Of a stretch of DNA of 64,000 bases, positions 11,777-23,259 are shown one piece after another. The stretch lies in the NCBI GenBank assembly GCA_027886175.1, contig JAJNNQ010000019.1, forward strand, positions 13,874,501 to 13,938,500, given 5' to 3'. The translations under genes were made by a program, and so were the position numbers. Below the pieces are notes generated by a model. The model was not told where the DNA came from, did not search any database, and saw nothing but the letters and a program-made list of their open reading frames with translations. Each line of letters starts with the position of its first letter. The stretch's first letter is position 1. Source of the DNA: Phylloscopus collybita (Eukaryota > Chordata > Aves > Passeriformes > Phylloscopidae).

Positions 11777-13640
11777 GGGTTTGGGGCTGTTGCTGTAGAA
11801 CACCACAAGTCCTTTTCTGTATTATACTAACGACAGGGGGCTGTGCTCATCATCTGCAAAATCACCCTCTCAAGAGGACCAGTGGCAAGTCACACAGGGA
11901 TTGCTACCATATGGGATAATGCACGGCCTAAATATTTACAAGGCTCTGCTCTCTTTCAAGAAACCACATGTATTTACAGACGTTAGCGAAGGCAAAATTC
12001 AGCCAATAATATCTCATCCTTATATTAGACCATTAAAATGCTGTGGCTGAAGCTGTTTCCTTGCTGAGTTGATGTGTCCTGATGTATTTATCCTGCACAA
12101 TTCATCTGCTGTGTGGTGTAGAAATGTGATGCAGAGATTTATTCTTCCAACAGCTGTGGGTTACTGTGGCTATCTCAGGCAGAATTTGTTTGTCCTGTCA
12201 TAAATGTCTGAGAGTGAGACACCAAAAGCTGGACTCTTCTCCCTTTGCAGAAGGAGATCTCCACAAGAGAAACTCTGTTTAATATTGCAAAAATGCCTAT
12301 TATTTCTTATTAAGAACATGTAGAAGCCGACACAATTGATCAGACAGTTTAAATATTAGCCTGCTTGGAAATTTGAAACAGATCAGAGCTGCTGCTTGTG
12401 TTATATGATGTTCCTGCCTGAAAGCAAATGCTTTCCTAAGAAAGGAGCATCAAAGATGTCTATAAAGACACTGGAGATACTCCTCTCCTGTAATTTTCAG
12501 CACCCTTTGTTTAATTATTTATGATGTTTGACTCCTGGATTTAAGTTCTTCAGTGGAATCAGACCCCCAAAACGACCGACCCTGAAAACAGATGCTTGCA
12601 CTTCTGTTTTCATTCTGTGCTGGGTTTTGGTGAATAATGAGTTAGAGAATAGGAAATGTCATTTCTTTGATTGTACTTCAAGTGTAGCCAAGATGGTTTG
12701 GATGGTGGCAACAAGGCTCTGAGAATGTGACAGTGTTTTCATGATAGTAACTATTACAGGAAATCTATTTTTTCTGATTGCTAGCTGTTTTTGCTGTGTA
12801 ATTTACACTTTACAGCTTCAAGGCATGATTTCCCCTGCTTGCATGATATGTGAAAATAAAGGAGCATCTCCACTGTCAGGGGGACACATGAGTGTGCTGT
12901 GGGTGTGAATGGAAAGAGAAACACCTCTCAGAAATAACTCAGCAGAGAAGAAAATGCTCTATGCACTGACTCCAAAACCACCATTTGTACCTCTCTTTCA
13001 GCATCAGGTTATTTTTTGCACTCCCAATTTGGTTTGAAAACAAATAAATATTCCAAATTAACTTGGGATGTAAGATGCAGTAAGATAGTTCCATTGATTT
13101 GAAAAGGGCTGGCATCAGGTCTCAATTAAATTCCCCCAAACTCAGCTGCTGCTGTCTCGTGGCACATAGCCTGTTCTGAATCTCGTTCCTGTGTGTGACA
13201 GATTAATTTTTTTTTCTAGCAGGGGTGCCTGTGGGGAAACCCAAGTCATGTGCTCAAGAAGGAGAAGCCTTAAAAGTTCCTACCTGCTGTTGGCCTAGTT
13301 CTTGACTCCACGAGTCTATCTCCTTTCTTAAGAGCATCAAAAGCCTCTGGATGTAATTAAACCCTGTGTTTCAGTTATGTTCATCCAGTCCCACATCACA
13401 AACAATATGAAGGGATTAAGGAATCACACAGCAACAATAAATCCACCCTTGTTCAGCAAGGAGTTTTCCAGATGGGGCAACTTTCCTTGCAGTGTTGTAC
13501 AAATTGTTCTGATTGAGTAGAAAAACCACAGGTGTCTTTGTGTGGGGGCCACGGAAAATTGAATTATGTTAAAAGGATCAGATGAACATTTTATTTTCCC
13601 TTGGATCTACCAGGTCCATGTCATTTTTGTGTGAGGTAGT
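11777..13640. other. Unique AT-rich DNA, no gene recognised
   Basis: No repeat or coding sequence is recognised. The part from about 11820 to 12140 is homogeneous, repeat-free and rich in short TA/AT motifs of the kind seen in conserved non-coding elements, but I have no means to test conservation. The short frame at 12528-12722 shows no known domain. Confidence 0.45.
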
Positions 13641-13737
13641 CACAGATAGCTCAGTGGCGAGAACAAGCAGGGATTTTGACTACACGTTGGCCAGGGGAGA
13701 CTTTTCTTTTGGATCTTGGGTAACTTAACTGTATTCA
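13641..13737 (+). mobile_element. MIR/CORE-SINE-like relic (tRNA-derived)
   Basis: 'tagctcagtgg' at 13647-13657 matches the tRNA A-box (TRGYNNANNGG) exactly. About 60 bases later 'ggatcttgggtaacttaact' (13711-13730) parallels the MIR core segment that reads roughly 'gaccttgggcaagtcacttaacc'. The intervening 'gagaacaagcagggattttgac' fits the decayed middle. A functional tRNA is excluded because no B-box or acceptor stem is visible. MIR-type SINEs predate the bird-mammal split, so old degraded copies are expected. Confidence 0.4.
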
Positions 13738-14965
13738 ACACCACCAAAATTATGAGCATCCAAAGGGACAAAGGTCATTCACTTGAACAGAGAGGAGGTT
13801 AAAAAATAACTTGAATTTTTACAGAAAGGAGAGACATAAGGGAAACACTTACAGGCCTGTCTGACCAAACCGTTTTGTAGCTGTTCACAGTTGAAGCCCA
13901 ACAAATCCAGCTGAAAAACAGCCCCAAATCTCCAAAGATACTTCTATCTAGAGGTGTGAAGGCCTAATGCCAGGAGAAGGGTGTATTTCTGAAAGGTAAG
14001 ATTGCTCTTTCTAGTCCAGCTCCATATTCTGGGTCAGACAGAGGCTCCTCAGGGTGCAGTCTCCCACTTTATAATGAGCCAGAACAAGAATTCAGATGAG
14101 AAAACCAAGAAAGTCCCTTCTCACCTCAAAAATCTATGTATTTGTTATTAATTTCAGTTAATTGCTTTAATTATGGGTGCAAGGTTGTACAAATGCATCA
14201 AGTGAGGGATAACTTTGTCTCAAGGCAGCCCTGGGGTGTCCCATGCTGGGTTACAGATGACAAGCAGTGCTCACTTCAGCTGAGGAGTCAAAAAAGCTGA
14301 GGAAAGGGGTTTGGATTCCTGGGACAATGCAGATGCCCTGAGCCTGGAATGTGGAGGTGAGCCTGCCAATACTGAATTCTTTTTGGATTTGTCAGGGTTG
14401 GGTGAGAAAGGCCAGTCCAGTGGATGTGTGGTGTCTCCTGTGCCCACACCATCTCTCACCAGCAGTGAACAGCCAGGGAGGGCCCCAAGGTCCTGTGTGG
14501 TGCAATTTTAGAGGATTCAACACCAACCTGCTGAGAGAGAAAGCATGTGATTGACACCTGCAAACAGCATGGTTTGAAATCAAACACCTTTTGGAACACT
14601 GCAGTCTTGTGACATTTAATACAATAATATTTCACTTTGCTCATGGCCTCACTTCAGTCTTGAGCAACTCTCTTTCCCCTACCACCAAACAGAGCTCACA
14701 GAGAATAATTTAAAGGTAGTGTTTGCTGGGAGGATATTTTGGTGGTTCTCATTCAGAAAAAAATGCTCTGCAAGGCACCAGCTATAGTTCTGTGAAAGGA
14801 TCTCAAATCTCATGTGCCATTATTCCCCTGATGTCCCCATGGTCCCCTCTCCTCCTGCCTCTGCTCCCCTTTGCTGTGTCTTTCTGAGCTGTTTTGCACA
14901 GCATTTCTCTCTGCCCGTGCACTTTGCTGCTCTTTTGCAAACCACGCTGCTCTTTTGTCTCTCAG
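13738..14965. other. Unique non-coding DNA, no gene recognised
   Basis: I see no repeat, array or convincing frame. Short overlapping frames around 14271-14644 occur on both strands and lack domain signatures. Confidence 0.45.
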
Positions 14966-15145
14966 CAGCTGAATTCATCAGCTGGCAGAGCAGAAGGACC
15001 TGGCAAACCTGTGAGATCTCCTGGTCCAGCTGCTGCCAAACATTTGTCAAAGGACTCAGAGCTGGGGGCACCACCCTGGGCTGACCCAGAGCATCTCCCC
15101 AGACTCAGAAACAAATTCACACAGATCACGATCAAGCTGCCTTGA
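14966..15145 (+). other. Candidate plus-strand terminal exon, unrecognised
   Basis: A pyrimidine tract 'ctcttttgtctctcag' ends at 14965 and is followed by exactly 60 codons in phase 0, closed by TGA at 15143-15145. The frame is Pro/Ala/Ser-rich in the middle, contains GKPVRSPGPAAAKHLSK and ends in FTQITIKLP. Codon usage looks plausible for vertebrate coding sequence. Against it, there is no AATAAA within 2 kb downstream (only an ATTAAA near 15608), no partner exon is visible and I recognise no family. It is as likely to be chance as real. Confidence 0.14.
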
Positions 15146-18100
15146 TCATGAAGTAATTTCCTTTAATCACATACTCTGCAGTGCTTTCATTTTATAGATT
15201 ATTTCCTTCCCAGCAACTTTGCAATGGCTCAGTATTCTTCTAGAAATAGTCCTAGAAACAGGGGGTGTTTTGGTCCATAATCTGTGAAGGTTTCCTCTAA
15301 AGGAACCCCCACCCCACAGTGGTCAGAAGTCTCCAAGGGACAGGCCAGTCCCCAGGGTTTTGCCACAATGCAGGGGAGAAGCAAAGAAAAAGGACTGAGG
15401 ACACTGAGTGGACAACAGGAAAAGCTGTAGCAGCAGCAGCCAAGGGAGAGGACAAGGATCACTGAGGAGAAGCACTCAGTGGATTGTGTTCTTCAGCTTT
15501 TACAGGGTTTTCATGTTTATCTTGTTTTTATCACTGAGCCATCACAATGTCCTTTCTTTCAACTGGCCCCCAAATCTGTTGCCCAATGTTGTGGCCAAAG
15601 GGATGGTATTAAAAAAGGACTTGACACATCATCAGCACTGGTTAATGCCTTGTTTTATTTTTCTTGGCCCTGGGCCTATGTGCGGATTTGCATCTGGATC
15701 AGCCACTGTGTGAGCTGTCAGTCCTGCAGGCCCCCTGGGAGCCATGGCCTGGATCAACCTGTCCAGGGAGGTGCTGGTCCCTGGGCTGGATTCATGCCTG
15801 GCTCCCTCTGATTCCCTGTGAGTCACCTTCACCCTTGGCTTGGACTCCTGGGTTGAAGGGTTGTGCTTTGCTCTTGCTTGAGCCTTGCCTGCTCCTTGCT
15901 TGGCATGCAGCACTCCTAGGATTGCTGAGCATCACTCTGGTTTCCAATCTCCTCATCCTCCTCACTTTTTGACTGGAAAAGTCTTTTGCTCCCATTCCTG
16001 ATCTCTGTTTTCCCCCATCACTCTATGTCCCATCTCCAGGCTGACCCCAGGCTTAACCCTCACCACTGACCACAGGTGTCCAGCCTCCCTCAAGGTGCCA
16101 TGAGAAGAAAGGATAAGGAACTGCACTAAGATCTTTCCTCCAATGAGTAAAGTCTTCTGAAAATATTCCTCTCACAGGAACATCTCTATTTCTACAGACG
16201 GTGCTTCCCACAGGGCTGGATCCCAGATCCCAGCCTGTTCCACAGCTCCAAGGTCCCTGGGAGTTCTCTTTCAGACCATTCTAAAAGTAAAGAACAAACA
16301 GAAATATGTGCCTGGATATACAAAGAAATCTCTGAAGGTAAGGATAGGTGTGGGTTTATAGGAGGTCAGAGAGGCCAGAGAGCCCCACCATTCCCACTGA
16401 AGCTGCATCCAGGCCTGGAGATGAGCACAGCCCTCCCCAAACTGGCTGAAATTTCATTGGTATTACGTTATTACATTATTTAAAGTACTCAGTTCAGCCC
16501 ATTTCTCTTGCTCCTGCTGAGCAGAGGCTTCTCCACCAGCCCACACCATTTCCTCATGACCCATTCAAAGCCTGGTGCTCAGAACCAGCATTTTGCTGAC
16601 GACTCTGCAGTCACTGGGGCACTAATTACCCCCTCCCCTCCCAGTGTTTGATGTCATGAAACTCACAGGAGCATCATTGCTTTGAGGATTAACACATCCA
16701 GAGAAGCTCCCCTCCCTCGGGGATGTACCTGGGGAGGGTGGGCCCTGACCTCGAAGCCTCTGGAAGAAGCAGGAGCACCCCACGAGAAGCTCTCCCCCTT
16801 GTTTGGGGCAAAAAGGGTGAGGGACAGATGGAGTTGTATTTAGGAGCAAGTTTAGGCTCAGCTAAATGTTTTGATTATAAACTCAGCATTTTCCTCAGCT
16901 GAATCGTTGTGTCCTCTCTGTTTCTTCTTGGATTGTTTCCCCCCTACTTTATTTTCCCCACTCTTACATTCATCTGGGCCCTGCCATCCTGTAAACTGTC
17001 CCTCTTGCTTTTCACCCCTGTGCCCGCAGAAAAGTTTCATTCTGTGACCCCACAGCAGAGCAGGAGCTATTTTGAACAGAAAAGGTGAAAACGAAAATGC
17101 CACCACCTCAAATCCATGTGGAACTTCTGCCCATCTGGAAAATCAAAGAGATTGTGACTGTGCCAATGCAAGGATGGGGAGAAAATCAAAAGCTAGGCCT
17201 AAATCCACTTTGCAGACACCTCCAAAAAGAAATAGTTGAGGTTGATTCCCACTGAACTAAGCTGTGATGGCACTGGTGGCTTATGTGCAATAGGGGCAGT
17301 ACAGGCTAAAGCTGTCTCAGATGTTGTCTCTAAGCTGTCCTGAGCGAGCTTCTGCTGGAGGTTGGGTGAGTTTGGCTGCATGTTCTTCTTGCACTCAACA
17401 GGTTTTCTTTTCTGACCGTTAAATCCGTGCTGGGAAAAGAAAACTAATATAAACCCTGAATATTCTGTGTCCACTCATGCAAGCACAATCTGTGTGGGGT
17501 TGTATCAGCCCTTGTCTTACAGATCCATATCCCATCTGCAGATGATTCCCACACTTCTGTCACGTCTGGGACAACGACCAGAAAAGAGATTGAAGTTTGA
17601 GCACATACTGGCAGCACGTTGATGAAACACAATTTGCTTTTTTTTTTTTCTCCCCTCCATCTGTCTTGCAGACTACAGGGAATAATTAGAAGATAATCTC
17701 CCTCAATTCCACAATATATAAAGCAATAAAACAGATGCCAGGATTGAATGATGGCTGGAGCCAAGTTACACCACCTAATCTCTTTCAAAAGCTGTGATTT
17801 TGCCCGAATGTTGCAAAACCAAGGAGATTATGCTTAGGATGCAATGCAGGAGATTGGGACAAAGGAGCCATATATTAGCTCTCTCCATATACATTTGGAA
17901 GGAACTGGAAGCTTGTCTTTCAAATGGCAACTTGGGAACAGATCAACTGGGGACATGGTAATCTTCAACATAATTAGCACACTTATGACATTTTTAATTA
18001 GCACATTTCTGCAGGACTTTTACTCAAGTGTTTTCACAAAGACTGTGGGGTTTAGGCCCAACAGAAGCCCAACCAGGGGGAAGTATTTGCCTGAAGTCAA

Positions 18101-18328
18101 TAAAAAGCATCTGGTGCGGAGTGTGTTCCTTCTCTTCTGGACCACTGCTTTTCTGGCATGTGAGGCACCAACTGACTGTGGGTGTAACTTGTCTGTCTGG
18201 ATAATTGTTTGATAATAAATAACAGATCAAAGGGAGATATTTCTCTGGATGCTCAGAGTCTCTGTGAGGGCATTAGTGGCAGGAGGTAAACTCAGAGAGG
18301 GTATAACCAGTTGCAGTATTAAAAAACT
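15146..18328. other. Unique non-coding DNA, no gene recognised
   Basis: About 3 kb without a recognisable repeat or gene. Overlapping frames at 15408-15995 occur on both strands, with no domain. A short T run lies at about 17638-17650. Confidence 0.5.
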
Positions 18329-18459
18329 CAACCAACAAAAAAACCCCTCCAAAAACCAAACCAAACCAAAACAAAAACAACAACAAAAACCAAAAACCAA
18401 AACAAACAAACAAACAAACAAAAAACCAAACCAAAACAAAACAAAAAACAACCCCACCA
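18329..18459. repeat. A/C-only low-complexity tract
   Basis: From 18349 to 18459 the plus strand contains only A and C (111 bases), built from AAAC, AACC and CAAA-type units. Similar tracts occur at 33.1 and 47.6 kb, and a reverse-oriented one at 24.6 kb. The long frames read through it (Lys/Gln/Thr-rich on plus, Phe/Gly-rich on minus) are artefacts. Confidence 0.95.
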
Positions 18460-18589
18460 GAACTAAAATAAAGCCTCAGAAGGTGACAGGCTGAGAAAAC
18501 TGGATTTATGCAGGCAATTCACATTCAAAAGCAATTTTATCTTCTGCAGTGCTGCGGAGGTGGTGAGATTGCCCAGCTCTGCTAATAGG

Positions 18590-19080
18590 GCTTGCATGAC
18601 ATCTTACACACTTAAGAGTCTATTCCTTAGGCAGCGCTGCATAATAAGTGTCTAATTATTATTATGATTACACTTGGCATTTTTAATAACAGCAGTAATT
18701 GGGTGATGTTGACGGCCTCGTTTTAGGCTCCTGGATTTGGCCTGGAGCTGCAGTCATTAAGGGCTGGCTGAGGAAAGAATAACGTATCACGAGATGCGTT
18801 TGGCGTCCCAGATGGCTGCCAGGCTGCAGGGGGAATGCTGACGGTGTCCTCGGTGCTGGGAGGGGTCTGTGCCTCCTGACAGATTCCTCAGGCCTGGCTG
18901 ACGCAGGGAGATTTCCCATGGAAGCGCGCTCAGGTCACTGGGAAAAGCTCATTAAATTTGGATTTCACTTTGATCAGCTCCTCGCAGCCACACCGCGGCG
19001 ATAACATCAAATGAAACTCGGCTGTATCACAACGTGCTTTAAAACGGAGAAGGGCGTGGGGGAGCCTTACAGAGCAACGT
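18590..19080. promoter_or_regulatory. Candidate regulatory element, homeodomain sites plus CpG-rich part
   Basis: The left part (18640-18710) has several TAAT/ATTA cores ('tctaattattattatgatta', 'cagtaattggg'). The right part has about 20 CpGs in roughly 370 bp and a TCF/LEF-type 'ctttgatc' at 18968-18975. No transposon signature and no gene are visible. It resembles a conserved enhancer or orphan CpG-rich element. This is inference without alignment support. Confidence 0.25.
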
Positions 19081-19530
19081 GACCTGATGGTTTAAGGCCT
19101 GGCCTAGGCCTTGCAAGGCCCAGCTCTAAGTCCCAGGAATGGGGCTGGGTATCCAAACAAGACAGGGAGGCTGCGATTTTGGCAGGGAATTTCAGCAGAT
19201 GCAAAGGTTGCCCTGAGAAAAAGCGCACACAGGAGCAGTTGACTGGAGGCAGATGGGAGGGAAGTGGTACTTTGGGGTGAGCATATGCTTCACACGCTCG
19301 TGGAATGGGAACAGGTTGCCAAACCAAAGCTTAAGAAAGGAGCTGTGGTGGCTCTCTAATCCTAAAAGATTTTTAGTGAAATTAAAAGGCGACTGCTCTT
19401 CTATCTTTGTCTCTTGCAGTTTGTCGCTCGCAGCTCCCAGGGAATTTTGAAGTTTTACAAATGTAACAGAGATGCAGAAATCTGAGGGAGAGATCACTTC
19501 CTATTTGGGAGGTACAAATCAATGTCTAAT

Positions 19531-19846
19531 AAAAAAAAGGAGAAGGAGAAGGAGAAGGAGAAGGAGAAGGAGAAGGAGAAGGAAAAGGAAAAGGAAAAGG
19601 AAAAGGAAAAGGAAAAGGAAAAGGAAAAGGAAAAGGAAAAGGAAAAGGAAAAGGAAAAGGAAAAGGAAAAGGAAAAGGAAAAGGAAAAGGAAAAGGAAAA
19701 GGGAGAGAAGAGAAAGAGGAATAAAGGAGAAAGGGAAAGGAGAAGGAGAAGGAGAAGGAGAAGGAGAAGGAAAAGGAAAAGGAAAAGGAAAAGGAAAAGG
19801 AAAAGGAAAAGGAAAAGGAAAAGGAAAAGGAAAAAAAGAAAAAAAG
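19531..19846 (+). repeat. (GGAGAA)n / (GGAAAA)n hexanucleotide array
   Basis: A 316-bp array with a single pyrimidine, a T at 19722. It has two successive blocks, each passing from GGAGAA units to GGAAAA units (19539-19700 and 19740-19832), separated by a degenerate ~40-bp interruption. The repeated order suggests that one compound block was duplicated. The unit is six bases, so all frames stay open. The 130-160-codon Lys/Glu, Arg/Lys and Phe/Pro frames here are artefacts. The homopurine-homopyrimidine character favours triplex (H-DNA) formation. Confidence 0.97.
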
Positions 19847-22083
19847 CCCAGATTGGACTCCTAGGTCTCCCAAACTGCTTTTGGGATATATTAGGAGGAA
19901 GCAGGAGGAAGGAGCATACTCAGGCAGTATCACCCAGGAATCTCCAGGCGTTTAGGAATGCAGCAGCACTGAACACACGGGTGCTAAAATTGGGTCAGTG
20001 TTAATGAAAAGCCAAAATCCGACCTGCTTGGAAGCACCAATGCTTCGGGGTGTGTTTCTGAGCTCCAATCCACAACTATTATCCAGTCCAGATGTCTCCA
20101 TCCTGCAGCAAATGCCCTTACTTAGGAAAAATTCCACCAGAGGCCACTGTTGTTAAATAGATGTGGGAATTTTAGCCTGTGCAATGCTAAAAATCCCCAC
20201 TCCTTGAGGTTTCAGGGTGTTCTTTCCCCACCTGCTCATTTTAAGAAAGCAGGTAGATTATTCCTGAAATCACATGTATTTCTCCCTCTTTTCGACAAGC
20301 CAGCAGGTAACAATCAGGATTTTTCAGGAAGCACAGCACGCCCTGGAAAACCACTGTCTCTTGGCACAGAAACTTGCAGAAAATACAGAGAGATGTGAAT
20401 ATAATTCCATAAAGGAAAGGAAGATAACAGGCAACTTAGAGCTGATTTTTCTACAGATTTAACAACTCTTATTTGAACAAAATATCTAAACTAAGAAGGT
20501 GTCATACACTGCATAATCTTACTAAAACAGAGCTCTCTTATTCCCCATCTCCATGATTGAGGCATCTTGGGCATTAAAGAAAAATCTCATAATAATTTGC
20601 TTTTGTAAATATCCTCGAGCCTACAGGATGATTTGTGGTAGAGAAATACCATTAAAATAAAAACACCTTCATCAAAATTCATTCATTTTCACCTTTATGG
20701 AGAGTAATTTTCCAGGGGTGACTGGGGGCTTGCAGTTTGTCTATTAAAATTCACACCTTAGAATGAATGTCATTCACATGGACCTGCTCAGCCTGATTAG
20801 GTACCAGGACTTGAGGAAACAAGGTGTCAATGAGATATATTTAACTCTTGACTAAAAAGAACATTTTTTGCCAGAAAAGTGGGACTGCCATGGGGTTTGC
20901 CCAAGCATGAATTTGAGTCTGGAAATGGGCATGGGGAGAGGAGATTTTTCTCCCTAAGGTGAAGCAGTTCTGGGGCAAGAAGGAGCTTATTCTTCTGGAA
21001 ATGTTTAGGATCACACCGAACAGTATTAATTCTACAACCTAAAAGCAAGTTATTGTTGTTTTTCCCACCTCTTTTAAATTCTGATGGCAATTTAGACACC
21101 AAGATTTATTTAATGAGGAAAGCTGGGTGTGCTCTGGGGTATTGAACAAAGGTCTATAAATGCAGATGGAGAGCTGCGAGTTTGGAAGGGAGGGATTTAA
21201 TTTAACACGGAGCCTGATAGAGATGTAAAGCCTGTGTGTTTCCATAAGCCAACAAATTGATATTGACTGGTCTAACACATCGAGGACCTTGGAATTCTCC
21301 AGGATGCAGAATGTTTAATGCTGCGAAGAGCTGGCAGCTCCTTTGCCATCCTAACAAACGGCCTCGGACAATCTGATGGAACAGTTTGCATTACAGAGCT
21401 CAATTTCCCATCTGCTGCTGATGAAATCACTCTCTCCAACTGCTTCCCCGCTATTTGACTCAGGATATTGCTTCCTGGCCAGGCAGCAGCTTCTCTCCAG
21501 TCATCAATAAGCATTTTAATTAACAAAATAAAATCCTAAATGCGAATTGAATTTTGTCGGCAGCTCTAACTCCTGCCCGAGCCCGAGATGCTGGCCAGGG
21601 GTGCAGAGCAGCACTAGAGGGCATTCGAGGCACACAGGCAACACCAAATATTCCCTCTCCACGGTTCTGGTGTGGCTTTTTTTTCCCCGAGAAAAGGTGA
21701 ACAATCGAGCAGTGATGTGTGTCTGAGCCCGGGCTCTGCATGGACAACCAGCAGGGCGGGCAGGTGGGATGGTGGCACTGCTGCCACCAAATGCTTCATC
21801 TCCCTCCTTCCTGGGAATAAAGCAGGAGAAGCTGTTGCCTTTCTCATGCAGAAAATCAGAGAAATGGGATGGGGTTTTTTTGAGCTTTTGCAGCTCAAGG
21901 ACAAACTCCCAGCCTGTGTCTGGGTGGATTTATCCCAGTGGTCGGTGCTACTGGGAACTGCCCCATCCCAGCCTGGTGGGATGGTTTGGGGGTCAGCCCT
22001 TGCCCACCCCAGCCCATCAACTGCAGCCACCCTATCCTCAGCAGGGCTGGCTCCAGACACTGCACTAATAAAGATGAATTTAT
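19847..22083. other. Unique non-coding DNA, no gene recognised
   Basis: No recognisable transposon, array or exon. The minus-strand frame at 21614-22060 (148 codons) and the plus frame at 21672-22085 overlap each other and show no domain. Confidence 0.5.
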
Positions 22084-22129
22084 AGTAGTGGTAGTAGTGG
22101 TAGTAGTAGTAGTAGTGGTAGTAGTAGTA

Positions 22130-22162
<33 letters not shown>
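22084..22162 (+). repeat. GTA/GTG to ATA trinucleotide array
   Basis: About 48 bases of GTA and GTG triplets pass sharply into about 30 bases of (ATA)n near 22131. The change from GTA to ATA suggests successive expansion from a mutated unit. The Val/Ile run in the plus frame is an artefact of the array. Confidence 0.95.
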
Positions 22163-23041
22163 GCAATCAGTACATGATCTTCAGGCCCTCCAATGTATGA
22201 AACTCTGATGAGAATTGCATTGTAGTAAATCCTCCTGTAATATTCTCAGGGCCACCTTATTTAAATATTTGCTTAGTGCAGCAGATAACCCTCGTAAAAT
22301 GGAGTGATCTGTCAGAAGGAAATGTGATTTCCCCCTCCTCCAGCCATGCAGCTGCCTGTGCTCCAGCACATGCTTTGAGCACAGAAAGGGCTGTGCAGCA
22401 TTTAGGATTTCTGCATATATTTTGGGTTTAAGCCGAGCCCCGTGGCTGTGGATTCACAGCATCTTCCCCCAGTGCACACACACATGAACACAGCCCTGAT
22501 CTGCATCACATCTGCCTGTCAGAGGGTTTTCTCTGGTAATTGTAGAGAATCCTCCTCTGGTTGGCTCTGCTCAGAATAAAAAGAGGGGCTCTTTGCATTC
22601 CCTGGAGTGCTTGTTCTGTGCAAGTGTTCCAGTCAATCCCATCCCCGACAAGCGTTGGGGAGGGAACAACACACTGGAATTCAAAATGCCTGAATATTAA
22701 TGGGAGTTGTGGTGCAATGTGAGAAAGAAGCAGCCAGCCCCAGCACAGATCAGTGCTGCTCACCTGGTGAGAGCTGAGCCCTGCAGCCCAAAATGTGAGA
22801 GACCTCCTGCAGCTACAGACTCCTTCAAGAGCGAGAATTTAAGAAAACCACTCTCAGGAAAGAGGTTTCACTCTGCTCCAGCACAAGCCAGGGTGGCAGC
22901 CACCTGCCTTGCTCCAGGGAATGGTTCCTACAGCCAGAGCTGAGCCAGTACACAGCTTTTTCTCTTCATTTCTTACAGTTTTATTGGCAGTAGGTTTGAT
23001 CTTTCTGTATATCCTGGGACCTAGTGCATGTTGGCATTTTT
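22163..23041. other. Unique non-coding DNA, no gene recognised
   Basis: Nothing beyond short frames on both strands. A short CA-rich patch near 22476-22492 is too small to call an array. Confidence 0.45.
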
Positions 23042-23259
23042 TATCCTGTGCACAGGATACTCTGGGAGTTCTTGTCCAGAACTCCCAGAAATTCCTCGAG
23101 CTGATCAGATTAGTAGTTCTTTAATGATCACTCAATGGATCAAGCTGAACATGAGGCCTGTGCCTCATGTAAACTGTGCACTCTCTGCATTCATTAATGT
23201 GGGTCAGAGCCCTTGGCACAGAGACTGCATCTCTCTGCTTGCAGATCTCCTCCTGCAAG
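23042..23259. other. Cluster of perfect inverted repeats
   Basis: Four perfect inverted repeats lie within about 220 bp. They are an 18-bp palindrome 'tatcctgtgcacaggata' (23042-23059), a 12-bp stem with a 5-base loop (23061-23089, arms 'tctgggagttct' and 'agaactcccaga'), a 9-bp stem with a 4-base loop (23149-23170, arms 'acatgaggc' and 'gcctcatgt') and a 7-bp stem with an 8-base loop (23238-23259). No repeat family or gene is recognised here. The cluster could fold as RNA or extrude as cruciforms; function is unknown. Confidence 0.6.

Noticed and set aside
13641..13720. Possible tRNA gene, from the exact A-box
   Set aside because: No B-box, no acceptor-stem pairing and no terminator; a SINE relic explains it better.
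19472..20004. Frames of 130-160 codons rich in Lys/Glu, Arg/Lys (plus) or Phe/Pro/Ser (minus)
   Set aside because: They are the hexanucleotide array translated; a six-base unit without stops keeps several frames open.
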